Of a stretch of DNA of 64,000 nt, positions 34,645 to 43,508 are shown one piece after another. The position numbers and the translations under genes are program-made. Every line of letters starts with the position of its first letter. Positions within the stretch are counted from its first letter, which is position 1. Source of the stretch: Bradyrhizobium hereditatis. GTDB lineage: Bacteria; Pseudomonadota; Alphaproteobacteria; Rhizobiales; Xanthobacteraceae. The stretch is taken from the NCBI RefSeq assembly GCF_020329435.1, contig NZ_JAGKJK010000009.1, positions 62,001-126,000 on the forward strand. Reading direction: 5' to 3'. Under the pieces are notes generated by a model. That model was not told the origin of the DNA. It searched no databases and saw only the letters and a list, made by a program, of their open reading frames with translations.

Positions 34645-35775
34645 ATGGATATTCAGTTGACCGAAGAACAGGAATTGCTCCGTTCCAGCATTCAACGCTT
34701 CCTGCGCGAGCAGTACGATTTCGATGAGCGCCGCAAGATCGTTGCGACCGATGAAGGCTGGAGCCGCAGGCACTGGAAATCCTTTGCCGAACTTGGGCTC
34801 TGTGCCGCGCCGTTCCAGGAAAGCTCCGGCGGCCTTGGTGGCGGCTCGCTTGCGACGATGATCGTGATGCAGGAGTTCGGCCGCAACCTCGTCGTCGAGC
34901 CGTATTTTGAGACGGTTGTCCTGGCCGGTGACCTGATCGAGAACATCGGCTCGTCCGAGCAGCGCCAGGCGTTTCTACCGAAGATCATGGAGGGCGATGC
35001 GATCTGGGCCCTGGCGTGGGCGGAGGGACGATCGCGCTACGATTTTGACAACGTAAACACAACGGCACGCCGCCAAGGGGACAGGTTTGTTCTGAGCGGA
35101 AGTAAAGCAGCGGTGGTCGGAGCGCCATGGGCCGACAAGCTGATCGTTTCGGCACGCACCTCGGGCCAGCCACGCGACCGCGATGGCGTGAGCCTGTTTA
35201 TTGTAGATCGCCACGCTGCCAATCTTCACCTCCAGAGCTTCAAGACCATCGACGGTCGGCGCGCCGCTGAACTCACGCTGATGAACGTCGAGGTGCCGGC
35301 CAGCCAGATGCTGGGCAACGAAGGCGAGGGCGTCGCTGCCCTGGAGGCGGCCCGCGATCGCGCCATCGCGGCCCTTTGCGCGGAAGCCGTCGGCGCCATG
35401 ACGGAGCTGAACTCGGCGACGCTCGAATACAGCAAGACGCGCAAGCAGTTCGGGGTTGCGCTGGGAACGTTTCAGGTGCTGCAGCATCGAATGGTCGATA
35501 TGTTCATCGCGCTTGAGGAGTCGATTTCGCTGACCCAGCATTTGAACCTAAGCCTGGCATCGAAGGAACCGAACGGATCGAAACTGGCGTCCGGCGCCAA
35601 GACGAAGGTAGGCTATGCCGCGCGCTTCGTCGCGGAGCAGGCCGTGCAACTGCACGGCGGCATGGGCATGAGCGACGAGTTGAACGTCGGCCACTACTTC
35701 AAGCGAATAAGCTCCATCAACATCCAGTTCGGCGATCCTGCCTATCATCTGATGCGGTACGCGCAGCAGAGCTGA
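34645..35775 (+). CDS. Acyl-CoA dehydrogenase, PimD-like small subunit
   Basis: A 376-aa partner of the preceding protein. N-terminal 'MDIQLTEEQELLRSSIQRFL', 'ESSGGLGGGSLATMIVMQEFGRNL', middle-domain beta-barrel 'WALAWAEG', and C-terminal 'VQLHGGMGMSDELNVGHYFKRI'. The FAD-binding 'SEPGSGSD' region is degenerate here ('AEGRSRYD'). This is typical when two different subunits share two FADs in an alpha2beta2 complex. The immediate neighbourhood and tight spacing support a heteromer with the product at 33443. Confidence 0.9.
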   Translation: MDIQLTEEQELLRSSIQRFLREQYDFDERRKIVATDEGWSRRHWKSFAELGLCAAPFQESSGGLGGGSLATMIVMQEFGRNLVVEPYFETVVLAGDLIENIGSSEQRQAFLPKIMEGDAIWALAWAEGRSRYDFDNVNTTARRQGDRFVLSGSKAAVVGAPWADKLIVSARTSGQPRDRDGVSLFIVDRHAANLHLQSFKTIDGRRAAELTLMNVEVPASQMLGNEGEGVAALEAARDRAIAALCAEAVGAMTELNSATLEYSKTRKQFGVALGTFQVLQHRMVDMFIALEESISLTQHLNLSLASKEPNGSKLASGAKTKVGYAARFVAEQAVQLHGGMGMSDELNVGHYFKRISSINIQFGDPAYHLMRYAQQS

Positions 35776-35828
35776 ATCTCCTTCCCCGCGCAGCAAATCG
35801 ATTGCTGCATCCCGACCAGAGGTAAGCG

Positions 35829-37016
35829 ATGACTGAAGCCGTAATCGTCTCGACTGCTCGCACTCCCATTGGCAAAGCCTACAAGGGCGCCCTCAATAAT
35901 ACCGAAGGCGCGACGTTGCTGGGTCATGCAATTTCCGCTGCCTTGTCACGCGCCAACGTGGAGAGCGCCGAAGTCGAGGATGTTGTGATGGGTTGCGCCA
36001 TGCAACAGGGCACCACAGGGATGAACATTGCACGCAAGGCGCTGCTGCGCGCCGGACTCCCGGTCAGTGTGGCGGGAACCACCATCGACCGGCAATGCGC
36101 GTCCGGCCTGCAGGCGATTGCCTTGGCTGCGCGCTCGGTCATCTTCGATGGCGTGGAAGTTGCCATCGGAGGCGGCGGTGAATCGATCAGCCTGGTCCAG
36201 AACAACCAGATGAACAATTTTCATGCCGTCGATCCTGAACTGCTCGCGATAAAGGGAGATGCCTACATCGCGATGCTCGATACGGCCGAAATCGTCGCGA
36301 AACGCTACAATATCTCGCGCGAACGCCAAGACGAATACAGCCTCGAGAGCCAGCGCCGGACGGCGGCTGCGCAGCAAGCCGGCCGGTTCAACGACGAACT
36401 CGCACCGATCAAGACCACGATGGCAATCACGGACAAGGCGACCGGCGCCGTGTCGTATCAGCAGGTGACATTGTCGGCCGACGAGGGACCGCGTCCCGAT
36501 ACCACCGCAGAGGGTCTCGCCGGTGTGAAGCCTGCCAAGGGGCCAGGCTTCACTGTTACCGGAGGCAATGCCAGTCAGCTTTCGGATGGCGCCAGTGCCG
36601 CTGTCATCATGAGCGACAAGCTCGCGGCGCAAAAGGGATTAAAGCCGCTCGGTATCTTCCGTGGCTTCGTCGCCGCAGGCTGCGAACCGGACGAGATGGG
36701 CGTCGGTCCGGTCTATGCCGTGCCTCGGCTGCTCAAGCGACACGGACTGAAGATCGACGATATCGATCTCTGGGAATTGAACGAGGCATTCGCGGTGCAG
36801 GTGATCTATTGCCGCGACAAGCTCGGGATCGACCCGGAGAAGCTCAACGTCAATGGCGGATCGATCGCAGTCGGTCATCCCTACGGCATGACCGGAGCGC
36901 GGCTGACCGGCCATGCTCTGATCGAAGGACGCCGGCGCAGGGCGAAATATGCGGTGGTCACGATGTGCATTGGAGGCGGCATGGGTGCCGCAGGCCTCCT
37001 CGAAGTTGTCCACTGA
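35829..37016 (+). CDS. Thiolase (acetyl-CoA C-acyltransferase)
   Basis: A 395-aa thiolase, probably cleaving a 3-ketoacyl-CoA with CoA. The nucleophilic Cys is Cys90 in 'IDRQCASGLQAIALA'. 'ELNEAFAVQ', the catalytic His in 'GGSIAVGHPYGMTGARL' and the second Cys in 'VTMCIGGGMGAAGL' are all present, so the enzyme should be active. It begins at ATG 35829 with GAGGTAAGCG upstream. It follows the acyl-CoA dehydrogenase pair as in pim-type beta-oxidation operons. Confidence 0.94.
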   Translation: MTEAVIVSTARTPIGKAYKGALNNTEGATLLGHAISAALSRANVESAEVEDVVMGCAMQQGTTGMNIARKALLRAGLPVSVAGTTIDRQCASGLQAIALAARSVIFDGVEVAIGGGGESISLVQNNQMNNFHAVDPELLAIKGDAYIAMLDTAEIVAKRYNISRERQDEYSLESQRRTAAAQQAGRFNDELAPIKTTMAITDKATGAVSYQQVTLSADEGPRPDTTAEGLAGVKPAKGPGFTVTGGNASQLSDGASAAVIMSDKLAAQKGLKPLGIFRGFVAAGCEPDEMGVGPVYAVPRLLKRHGLKIDDIDLWELNEAFAVQVIYCRDKLGIDPEKLNVNGGSIAVGHPYGMTGARLTGHALIEGRRRRAKYAVVTMCIGGGMGAAGLLEVVH

Positions 37017-37069
37017 CGGACGACAAGCTGGCTGGACTAGAGATCTGTCAAAACACATTGGAGGTACGC

Positions 37070-38083
37070 GTGAAGACTGCAATTACCGAGATGTTCGGCA
37101 TCGAACATCCGATCATTCAGGGCGGAATGCATTATGTAGGGTTCGCCGAACTCGCCGCCGCAGTATCGAATGCCGGCGGGCTCGGAATCATCACCGGCCT
37201 GACGCAACGGACGCCGGAACTATTGGCCAAGGAGATCGCGCGCTGCCGCGACATGACGGATAAGCCCTTTGGCGTGAACCTTACTTTCCTGCCGAGCTTC
37301 ACCGCGCCGCCATATCCGGAGTATATCGCTGCTATCAAGCAAGGCGGCGTCAAGGCGGTGGAGACCGCTGGCCGCAGCCCCGAGCAGTATATGCCGGCGC
37401 TGAAAGCCGCTGGCATCAAGGTGATCCACAAATGCACCTCGGTGCGGCACTCGCTCAAGGCCGAGAAGATCGGCTGCGACGCTGTCAGCGTTGATGGCTT
37501 CGAATGCGGCGGCCATCCCGGCGAGGACGACATCCCGAACATGATCCTGCTGCCCCGTGCGGCGGACGAGCTGAAGATTCCATTCGTGGCATCGGGCGGC
37601 ATGGCCGACGCGCGGAGCCTCGTCGCGGCGCTGTCGATGGGGGCGGCCGGCATGAACATGGGTACCCGCTTCATCGCCACGAGGGAAGCGCCAGTCCACG
37701 ACAATGTAAAGCAGGCCTTAGTCAAGGCGACCGAACTCGACACCGTGCTGGTCATGCGCGCGCTGCGCAATACCGAGCGCGTCTTGAAGAACAAGGGCGT
37801 CGACCAGTTGCTGGAGATCGAGCGCGAGAAAGGCGCAAGCCTGAAGATTGGCGACATCCACGAGCAGGTCGCTGGAGTCTATCCGAAGGTGATGATCGAA
37901 GGCGACATGGAAGCGGGCGCCTGGAGCTGCGGCATGGTCGTAGGGCTCATTCACGATATTCCGACGGTGAAGGAACTGATTGACCGCATCATGGCGGATG
38001 CCGAGCGAATCATCCGTCAGCGCCTGACTGGCTTCCTCGATAATGCCGAGCAAAGGCCGGCTGCCGCCCGCGCGATCGCGTAG
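37070..38083 (+). CDS. Nitronate monooxygenase family flavoprotein
   Basis: A 337-aa FMN TIM-barrel protein (2-nitropropane dioxygenase family). The GTG at 37070 has GGAGG upstream; longer frame starts overlap the thiolase gene. Features: 'MFGIEHPIIQGGMHYVGFAELAAAVSNAGGLGIITG', 'DAVSVDGFECGGHPGEDD' and phosphate-binding 'FVASGGMADARSLVAALSMGAAGMNMGTRF'. Family members oxidise propionate-3-nitronate or act as NAD(P)H:quinone or enoyl-CoA-type reductases (as in FabK), so the reaction is not settled. It is embedded in the beta-oxidation operon and precedes a flavin reductase. Confidence 0.88.
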   Translation: MKTAITEMFGIEHPIIQGGMHYVGFAELAAAVSNAGGLGIITGLTQRTPELLAKEIARCRDMTDKPFGVNLTFLPSFTAPPYPEYIAAIKQGGVKAVETAGRSPEQYMPALKAAGIKVIHKCTSVRHSLKAEKIGCDAVSVDGFECGGHPGEDDIPNMILLPRAADELKIPFVASGGMADARSLVAALSMGAAGMNMGTRFIATREAPVHDNVKQALVKATELDTVLVMRALRNTERVLKNKGVDQLLEIEREKGASLKIGDIHEQVAGVYPKVMIEGDMEAGAWSCGMVVGLIHDIPTVKELIDRIMADAERIIRQRLTGFLDNAEQRPAAARAIA

Positions 38084-38198
38084 CCGGATGTTCTAACGAG
38101 GGCTATTCCCACGCATGGTTGGGCGTGCGGTGATTGTTATGGTGAAGCTCGATTGGCCAGCGATGGATGGCCTTCGGCAGTCTCGGGAAGGGGAGTTT

Positions 38199-38852
38199 AT
38201 GGATCTGGCCGACTTCCATTACTACGAGCCTTCGAAGGGCCACGGACTCCGACATAATCCATTCAACGCGATTGTCGCGCCGCGTCCGATTGGCTGGATT
38301 TCGTCACGAAATGCGACCGGTCAACTGAACCTCGCTCCATATAGCTTCTTCAACGCGTTCCTCTACGACCCTCCGATTATCGGGTTCTCCTCAATTTCGT
38401 GGAAGGACACCGTAAAGAACGTCAGTGAGACCCGCGAATTCGTTTGGAATCTGGTCACGATGGATCTGGGTGACCGCATGAACATGACGGCGACGCCACT
38501 CGATCACGGCGTGAGCGAGTTCGAAGCAGCAGGGCTGACGCCAATACCCGGACGCCACGTCGCTGCGCCGCGGGTGGGCGAGAGCAGGGCCGCGATGGAA
38601 TGCAAGGTTACCGAAGTCTCTCAATTGACGAACGCGCGCGGTGAGAAGGTTGAAGGGTGGTTCGTGCTAGGCGAGGTCGTCGCAGTATACATCGATAAGT
38701 CCTTGATCGAGGACGGTGTCTACAACACTGCACTTGCGCGTCCCATACTGCGCGCTGGCCGCGGTGGAGATTACCTCGAGGTCCGTACGGAAAACATGTT
38801 CGAGATGAAGCGCCCGCCCGGCAGCAGCAAGCCGGAGTTCCATGGCACCTGA
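38199..38852 (+). CDS. Flavin reductase family protein
   Basis: A 217-aa split-barrel FMN-binding protein (DIM6/NTAB family). The ATG at 38199 is chosen because AAGGGGAG precedes it; a start at 38115 adds unconserved residues. Features: 'NPFNAIVAPRPIGWISSRNATGQLNLAPYSFFNAF', 'PIIGFSSISWKDTVKNV' and 'FVWNLVTMDLGDRMN'. Such proteins supply reduced flavin to a monooxygenase or transfer electrons themselves. No two-component monooxygenase is adjacent; the nitronate-monooxygenase-like flavoprotein is the nearest possible partner. Its end overlaps the molybdopterin-enzyme relic. Confidence 0.88.
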   Translation: MDLADFHYYEPSKGHGLRHNPFNAIVAPRPIGWISSRNATGQLNLAPYSFFNAFLYDPPIIGFSSISWKDTVKNVSETREFVWNLVTMDLGDRMNMTATPLDHGVSEFEAAGLTPIPGRHVAAPRVGESRAAMECKVTEVSQLTNARGEKVEGWFVLGEVVAVYIDKSLIEDGVYNTALARPILRAGRGGDYLEVRTENMFEMKRPPGSSKPEFHGT

Positions 38853-39422
38853 TGGCGAGGAGATGAATGGCACGGCGGCCGCGGCACCCTTGTGGAGCGC
38901 GGCTTTGGCTTGCGAGAAGCGATCGCCCCAGGCGGTGCAGCGCGCGATCGGCGCATCGGACGAGGTGGCGGATCATCAGCTCGGCGATCTTCTGTTCGAT
39001 ACAATCGTGGCGACACGCCAGGGCACGGCGGTTACCCGGCACGACTATGACGAGGTCTGGTCGTTGATCAGCCATTCGGATCGAAGGGTCCGGCTGGTGG
39101 TCCCTCAGATGCTGGAATGGCTCGCGCGTTTCGCCTCGTCGTCCGCTGCAAGGTCGATGACGCCATGCGGAATGGCCACCTGGCGCTGCCGCACGGCTAC
39201 GGTCAGGCATACCCCACGTCGGATGGAGAGGGCCTGATCAACGGGCCGCGCATCAATATGCTCACCGAGAGCGGCAACCGCGATCCCATTGCGGGCACGC
39301 CCTACCACAAGAACGTCGCGGTACGTCTGGCCCTGGTGTCCGCGCACGAGGCTGCGCCCTATCAGTCGCAGTCCGAGCGAATTCATATGAGAGCGGCCGG
39401 AACTCGAGGGAGCAATAAATGA
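38842..39422 (+). pseudogene. Frameshifted C-terminal relic of a bis-MGD molybdopterin oxidoreductase
   Basis: Two frames together read as the C-terminal quarter of a large Mo/W oxidoreductase. The first (38842 to about 39120) has 'LACEKRSPQAVQRAIG', 'LGDLLFDTIVATRQGTAV' and 'YDEVWSLISHSDRRVRLVVPQML'. The second (from about 39117 to the TGA at 39422) has 'VDDAMRNGHLALPHGYGQAYP' and 'TESGNRDPIAGTPYHKNVAVRL', the typical domain-IV ending. The roughly 500 residues upstream, with the cofactor-binding part, are absent. The relic's last codons overlap the next SDR start (ATGA). It is a decayed former member of the operon. Confidence 0.65.
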
Positions 39423-40123
39423 CCGAGAAACCAATCGCGATCGTGACAGGTGTAGGGCCGGGCACTGGAGCTGCCATCGTCAAGCGCTTCTCTGCTGGCG
39501 GGTTCCGTATCGTCGCGCTTGCCCGTTCAGCGGAGCTCATCAATCGCCTTGCGCAAGAGCTTCCCGATGTGCACGCGGTAACCCGCGACGTGTCCGACGA
39601 GAGCCAGGTGCGGACCACCGTCACTGATGTAAGGCGCCGCTTCGGGGCGGCCGAGGTTCTCGTCCACAACGCGGTAGGAGGAGGCTGGGGGAGCTTTCGC
39701 GAGATCGACCCGAAGATGCTGAAGGGCAATTTCGAGGTCAACGTGATGGGCTTGTTGTACTTGGCGCGCGAAGTGGCTGCTGACATGATCGATCGAGGCA
39801 AGGGCGCGATCCTGGTGACCGGAAACACGTCTGCGATCCGGGGCAAGGCGAATTTTGCCGGCTTCGCTCCGACAAAGGCGGCGCAGCGCATATTGGCAGA
39901 GTCGATCGCGCGTGACATCGGGCCTCTAGGCGTCCACGTTGCCTATGTCCTCATCGACGCCGTGATCGACACGCCCCGGATGCGCGCGCGGATGAGCGAC
40001 AAACCGGATGAATTCTTCATCAAGCCTGCCGCCATCGCCGATGAACTGTACCATCTCTACAGTCAGGATCGATCGGCCTGGTCATTCCTTACGGAACTGC
40101 GGCCGTTCCACGAAAATTGGTGA
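39419..40123 (+). CDS. Atypical short-chain dehydrogenase lacking the catalytic Tyr (paralogue 3)
   Basis: A 234-aa SDR. The cofactor loop is 'AIVTGVGPGTGAAIVKRF', then 'VHNAVGGGWGSF', the Ser region 'VTGNTSAIRGKANFAGF-APT-K' (Tyr replaced by Phe) and the ending 'LTELRPFHENW'. Its ATG overlaps the stop of the molybdopterin-enzyme relic (ATGA), which shows the old gene was once translated ahead of it. It is more divergent than paralogues 1 and 2 but keeps the same C-terminal W motif. It precedes the crotonase gene by 82 bp. Confidence 0.87.
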   Translation: MTEKPIAIVTGVGPGTGAAIVKRFSAGGFRIVALARSAELINRLAQELPDVHAVTRDVSDESQVRTTVTDVRRRFGAAEVLVHNAVGGGWGSFREIDPKMLKGNFEVNVMGLLYLAREVAADMIDRGKGAILVTGNTSAIRGKANFAGFAPTKAAQRILAESIARDIGPLGVHVAYVLIDAVIDTPRMRARMSDKPDEFFIKPAAIADELYHLYSQDRSAWSFLTELRPFHENW

Positions 40124-40205
40124 CGCCTGGCCGGTGAGTCATAGCGGGGTAACGCGCTTACTCGTTCTAAAGCTCTCCAGACGCAGGACATGAAAGGTCA
40201 CAACC

Positions 40206-41027
40206 ATGACGGATGGATCAATCTCGATTGATACCGGAACGGACGAACTGCTGTGTGCGATCCGGGATCGCGTCGCCGTGATTACCTTGAACCGACCCGA
40301 GGCACGAAATTCGCTGTCCGACCATCTTACGCCGGCGTTGCGCCAGATGATCAAGCGCAACGGTGACGATTCGGGCGTCGGCGCACTGCTGATTACCGGT
40401 GCAGGCAGCGCTTTTTGTTCGGGCGGTGACGTCAAGGGGATGGGCGGCAACTCTGCCGCACCCGCCATGTCATTCAGCGACAAGGTTGCGCGATTGCGGG
40501 AACGTCAGCGAACCCTGACCGGCGTGCTTGTCTCCCTGCGTAAGCCCACCATCGCGGCCCTGCCGGGACCGGCGGCTGGCGCCGGGCTTGCGATCGCGCT
40601 CGCCTGCGACATTCGTATAGCAGCCGAATCCACTATCATGACGACTGGTTACGCCAGGATTGCGCTCACCGGTGATTACGGCATTTCGTGGCTGTTGACC
40701 CGGCTGGCCGGGACGGCGCGTGCCCGCGAACTGATGCTCTTATCCGAGCGGATCGATGCACGCCGCTGCGAAGCGCTGGGGCTGGTAAATCGCGTGGTGC
40801 CTGATTCTGAACTGCAAACCGAAGCATTTGCTTTGGCGAGGACGTTGGCAAACGGTCCGGTAAGCGCCTATGCCGCCATCAAGGATAATCTCGACCTTGC
40901 GCTATCGGCTGACTTCCTGACGTCATTGGATCACGAGGCCGAGAAGATGGTCGTTGCGGCGGGTACGGCGGAGCACACCGAAGCCGTGCAGGCCTTCATC
41001 GAGAAACGTGTCCCCAGTTACAGGTGA
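40206..41027 (+). CDS. Enoyl-CoA hydratase/isomerase
   Basis: A 273-aa crotonase-family enzyme. N-terminal 'VAVITLNRPEARNSLSDHL', oxyanion-hole segment 'GAGSAFCSGGDVKGMGG', second oxyanion helix 'GPAAGAGLAIALACDIRIAAES', and 'ARIALTGDYGISWLLTRLAG' with an Asp in the second acidic position, as in PaaG-like isomerases. It is probably the hydratase or isomerase between the acyl-CoA dehydrogenase and thiolase steps. It is the last gene of the operon starting at site 3 and converges with the reductase gene at 41031 with only 3 bp between stops. Confidence 0.92.
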   Translation: MTDGSISIDTGTDELLCAIRDRVAVITLNRPEARNSLSDHLTPALRQMIKRNGDDSGVGALLITGAGSAFCSGGDVKGMGGNSAAPAMSFSDKVARLRERQRTLTGVLVSLRKPTIAALPGPAAGAGLAIALACDIRIAAESTIMTTGYARIALTGDYGISWLLTRLAGTARARELMLLSERIDARRCEALGLVNRVVPDSELQTEAFALARTLANGPVSAYAAIKDNLDLALSADFLTSLDHEAEKMVVAAGTAEHTEAVQAFIEKRVPSYR

Positions 41028-41030
41028 AGC

Positions 41031-42035
41031 TTATTCCCCGACTCTGATGACGACCTTACCCTTCGCGCGCCCGGTCTCGACGTAAGCCAAGGCATCCGCT
41101 GTCTTCTCAAACGGGAAAGACTTGTCAACGATCGGACGGATTGCGCCGGATTCGATAAGGGAAGCGATCTCGCTCAACTGTTGCCCCTCCGCTCGCATGA
41201 ACAGGAATGAGAAGTGCACACCAAGGCTTTTGGCTTTCTTCCGCACACCATGACTCAGCACGCGCATCACCAGTTTCAGGAACAGGTTCAACTTTAGTTC
41301 CTTGGCGAATTCTGGGTCGGGCGGCCCCGAGATCGAGATGAGGAGGCCACCTGGTTTCAGCATGCGCAGAGATTTTTCAAGCGTCCTGGTGTCCTGGCTG
41401 TGCAGGACCAGATCGTAGCCCGACAAAATCTTTTCGAAATCCTGCGTCTTGTAGTCGATGACCACGTCTGCGCCGAGACTCTTGACCAGCTCCACATTTT
41501 TCGTGCTCGTTGTCGTCGCAACTGTCGCGCCGAGATGTTTGGCGAGTTGGATGGCAAAAGTCCCCACACCACCGGAGCCGGCCTGAATGAAAACCTTCTG
41601 ACGGGGCTTCAGCTTGCCGACCTCCACTAGCGCCTGCCAGGCGGTCAGCCCCACCAGCGGGATGGTAGCGGCTTCTTCCATGCTGATGTTCTCGGGCTTT
41701 AGCGCCACGTCGGTTTCATTCATGGCAATGAATTCCGCGAACGTCCCGATCCGATGGTCGCGCGGCCGTGCATAGACCTTGTCGCCGGCCTTGAACCGCC
41801 TGACCTTGGGGCCGACCCTGACGACTATCCCGGCAACATCGTGCCCCAGAATGAAAGGCGGACGATACGGCAGTATGAGCTTGAATTCTCCGTCCCTGAC
41901 CTTGGAGTCCAGAAGGTTCACCGCAGTTGCATGAACTCGAACCAGGACATCGTCGTCGCGCAACTCCGGCTCAGGCACGTCGGCCAGGCGCAGAGCGCCC
42001 TTCTTTCTGTATTTATCGACAACGAATGCCTTCAT
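41031..42035 (-). CDS. Zinc-independent medium-chain reductase (quinone-oxidoreductase type)
   Basis: A 334-aa NADPH-dependent MDR enzyme. GroES-like N-terminal domain ('VLVRVHATAVNLLDSKVRDGEFK', 'GHDVAGIVVRVGPKVRRFKAGDKVY') followed by a Rossmann domain ('QKVFIQAGSGGVGTFAIQLAKHLGA'). The structural and catalytic zinc Cys are absent, as in quinone oxidoreductases and enoyl reductases. It probably reduces an alpha,beta-unsaturated carbonyl or a quinone. It is the last of four minus-strand genes (44501 to 41031) that face HxlR number 2. Upstream sequence AAACTTCAATTGGAG resembles AAACTCCAATTTAGG before the gene at 44501. Confidence 0.9.
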   Translation of the reverse strand: MKAFVVDKYRKKGALRLADVPEPELRDDDVLVRVHATAVNLLDSKVRDGEFKLILPYRPPFILGHDVAGIVVRVGPKVRRFKAGDKVYARPRDHRIGTFAEFIAMNETDVALKPENISMEEAATIPLVGLTAWQALVEVGKLKPRQKVFIQAGSGGVGTFAIQLAKHLGATVATTTSTKNVELVKSLGADVVIDYKTQDFEKILSGYDLVLHSQDTRTLEKSLRMLKPGGLLISISGPPDPEFAKELKLNLFLKLVMRVLSHGVRKKAKSLGVHFSFLFMRAEGQQLSEIASLIESGAIRPIVDKSFPFEKTADALAYVETGRAKGKVVIRVGE

Positions 42036-42126
42036 GATGTCTTCTCCAATTGAAGTTTGGTCGCGGCATCAGGCGTATGCTGACGCTCCCGTTCAGGAGC
42101 GACGCACCTCTGCTCCGTGAGCGCAG

Positions 42127-42909
42127 TCACCACTTCTCGACCCACGGCCGCAGCACGACTTCGAATGCCCACGTCGACCGATGCTGGCGATGCAGATGCA
42201 GATAGGTTTCGGCGATGCGGTCCGGGTCAGCCATGTTGTCGTCGACAGTCGTTCCCGCCAGTCGGTGCGCGCGGGTACCGTCTTCCTGAGTCCAGCCAAT
42301 CGCGGCGTCAATCGGCACATTTGCCACGTGGACACCCTGCGGCATCAATTCCCTTGCCATGCTCTGTGCGAGTCCGGACTTGGCATGACATGCCATTGCA
42401 AAGGCAGCGCTCATCGGGAAGCCTTTGAGCGCCGCGCTTGCGTTCGTGAAGATGATCGTTCCTTTCGTTCCGCGGGGGCTTGGTGTGTTTTCCCGCATCA
42501 GTCGAGCAGCCTGCTGACCCACCAAGTACGCGCTGAATGCTGAGTTACGAAGTGTGTCGAGCACCATGCTTGGGTCGGCTTCGGTAATCCCCTTGCGGAA
42601 AATGCCGGGAACGCGGCCGTCGATATTATGCACGACAAGCGTAGGTGCCCCCAGGTCTCGAACGACGTTCTGGAACAGCAACTCCACGGCCGCTGGTTCG
42701 GTGGCATCGCAAGCGTATCGGCGCACGCCGTGCGTCTTCTCCATATTCTGCAGGACCGATTTTTCTGGATTCCTGGCTGCGATGCCGACACGCATGCCGT
42801 TTTCGGCGAACAGCCTGGCGCAACTTGAGCTGATGCCCGGACCGCCCCCAACGATGATTGCAACGTCCTGTACGGAAGGTGGAGTGTCGTGTTGATGCAA
42901 TTGAGTCAT
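42127..42909 (-). CDS. Atypical short-chain dehydrogenase lacking the catalytic Tyr (paralogue 4)
   Basis: A 260-aa SDR with cofactor loop 'AIIVGGGPGISSSCARLF', 'VVHNIDGRVPG' at the NNAG position and active-site region 'FTNASAALKGFPMSAAFAMACHAK'. Four residues before the Lys there is Ala instead of Tyr. C-terminus 'EVVLRPWVEKW' matches the RPxxEKW ending of the other three paralogues. The most divergent member, it keeps the Ser/Lys scaffold. It sits between a DUF2147 gene and a quinone-oxidoreductase-type gene on the minus strand. Confidence 0.85.
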   Translation of the reverse strand: MTQLHQHDTPPSVQDVAIIVGGGPGISSSCARLFAENGMRVGIAARNPEKSVLQNMEKTHGVRRYACDATEPAAVELLFQNVVRDLGAPTLVVHNIDGRVPGIFRKGITEADPSMVLDTLRNSAFSAYLVGQQAARLMRENTPSPRGTKGTIIFTNASAALKGFPMSAAFAMACHAKSGLAQSMARELMPQGVHVANVPIDAAIGWTQEDGTRAHRLAGTTVDDNMADPDRIAETYLHLHRQHRSTWAFEVVLRPWVEKW

Positions 42910-42955
42910 GTTTCGTGCTCCTATGCGCGTCGTAGCAGATCAGTGAGGACGCGTT

Positions 42956-43414
42956 TTATTCTTGGCGCTCCCAAATCTGCGAACGCCCCAGCATTGACAC
43001 GCCAATGTACCCGCGCACGTTGAGCTTCTTGCCGCCGTCGGTCAGTTGGATCTTGCTGCTGTAGACCTTGCCATTGTCCGGATCGAGGATTTTGCCGGCG
43101 GTATATTCGGCGCCATCCTTCTTTAGGCCGCTCAGGATTACCAAGCCGATTACCGGCACGTCCTTGAGCGCGCCTTCGCATTTTTCACATTTCGGATTCC
43201 GATCTTCGGACGGAGCGCGGAACACCTTTTCAATCTTCCCCTGCAGGGTGCCATTGGATTCCGTGATGCGGATAAGCGCTCTCGGTTTGCCGCTGATGTC
43301 ATCGACATTTCTCCACAAGCCGACAGGTGAGGCATTGTCCGCCCGGGCCCCGGAGAACATGAGTGCGGCAGTCAGGATGAGCGCGAGAACGCCTGATTGT
43401 TTCAGAATACGCAT
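42956..43414 (-). CDS. Secreted DUF2147 family protein
   Basis: A 152-aa protein. The ATG at 43414 starts a signal peptide (MRILKQSGVLALILTAALMFSGARA-D). The mature part begins 'PVGLWRNVDDISGKPRALIRI' and contains 'CEKCEGALKDVPVIGLVILSGLKKDG' and 'GGKILDPDNGKVYSSKIQL'-type text, the DUF2147 pattern of a lipocalin-like barrel. Function is unknown in the family. Its presence among reductases suggests periplasmic handling of a hydrophobic ligand, but that is a guess. Confidence 0.87.
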   Translation of the reverse strand: MRILKQSGVLALILTAALMFSGARADNASPVGLWRNVDDISGKPRALIRITESNGTLQGKIEKVFRAPSEDRNPKCEKCEGALKDVPVIGLVILSGLKKDGAEYTAGKILDPDNGKVYSSKIQLTDGGKKLNVRGYIGVSMLGRSQIWERQE

Positions 43415-43508
43415 TACGATGGTCTCCAGGGAGTGGGGCCTATTGTTTGCTTCGATGCCGCGTGGTTCGATTCTCGTCGAGGTATGACCAAGCGGGTCGC
43501 AAACACGG

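Noticed and set aside
32690..40123. Calling the FxxxK SDRs ordinary 3-hydroxyacyl-CoA dehydrogenases
   Set aside because: The position suits that step, but the catalytic Tyr is absent in every copy, so the specific reaction is not supported.
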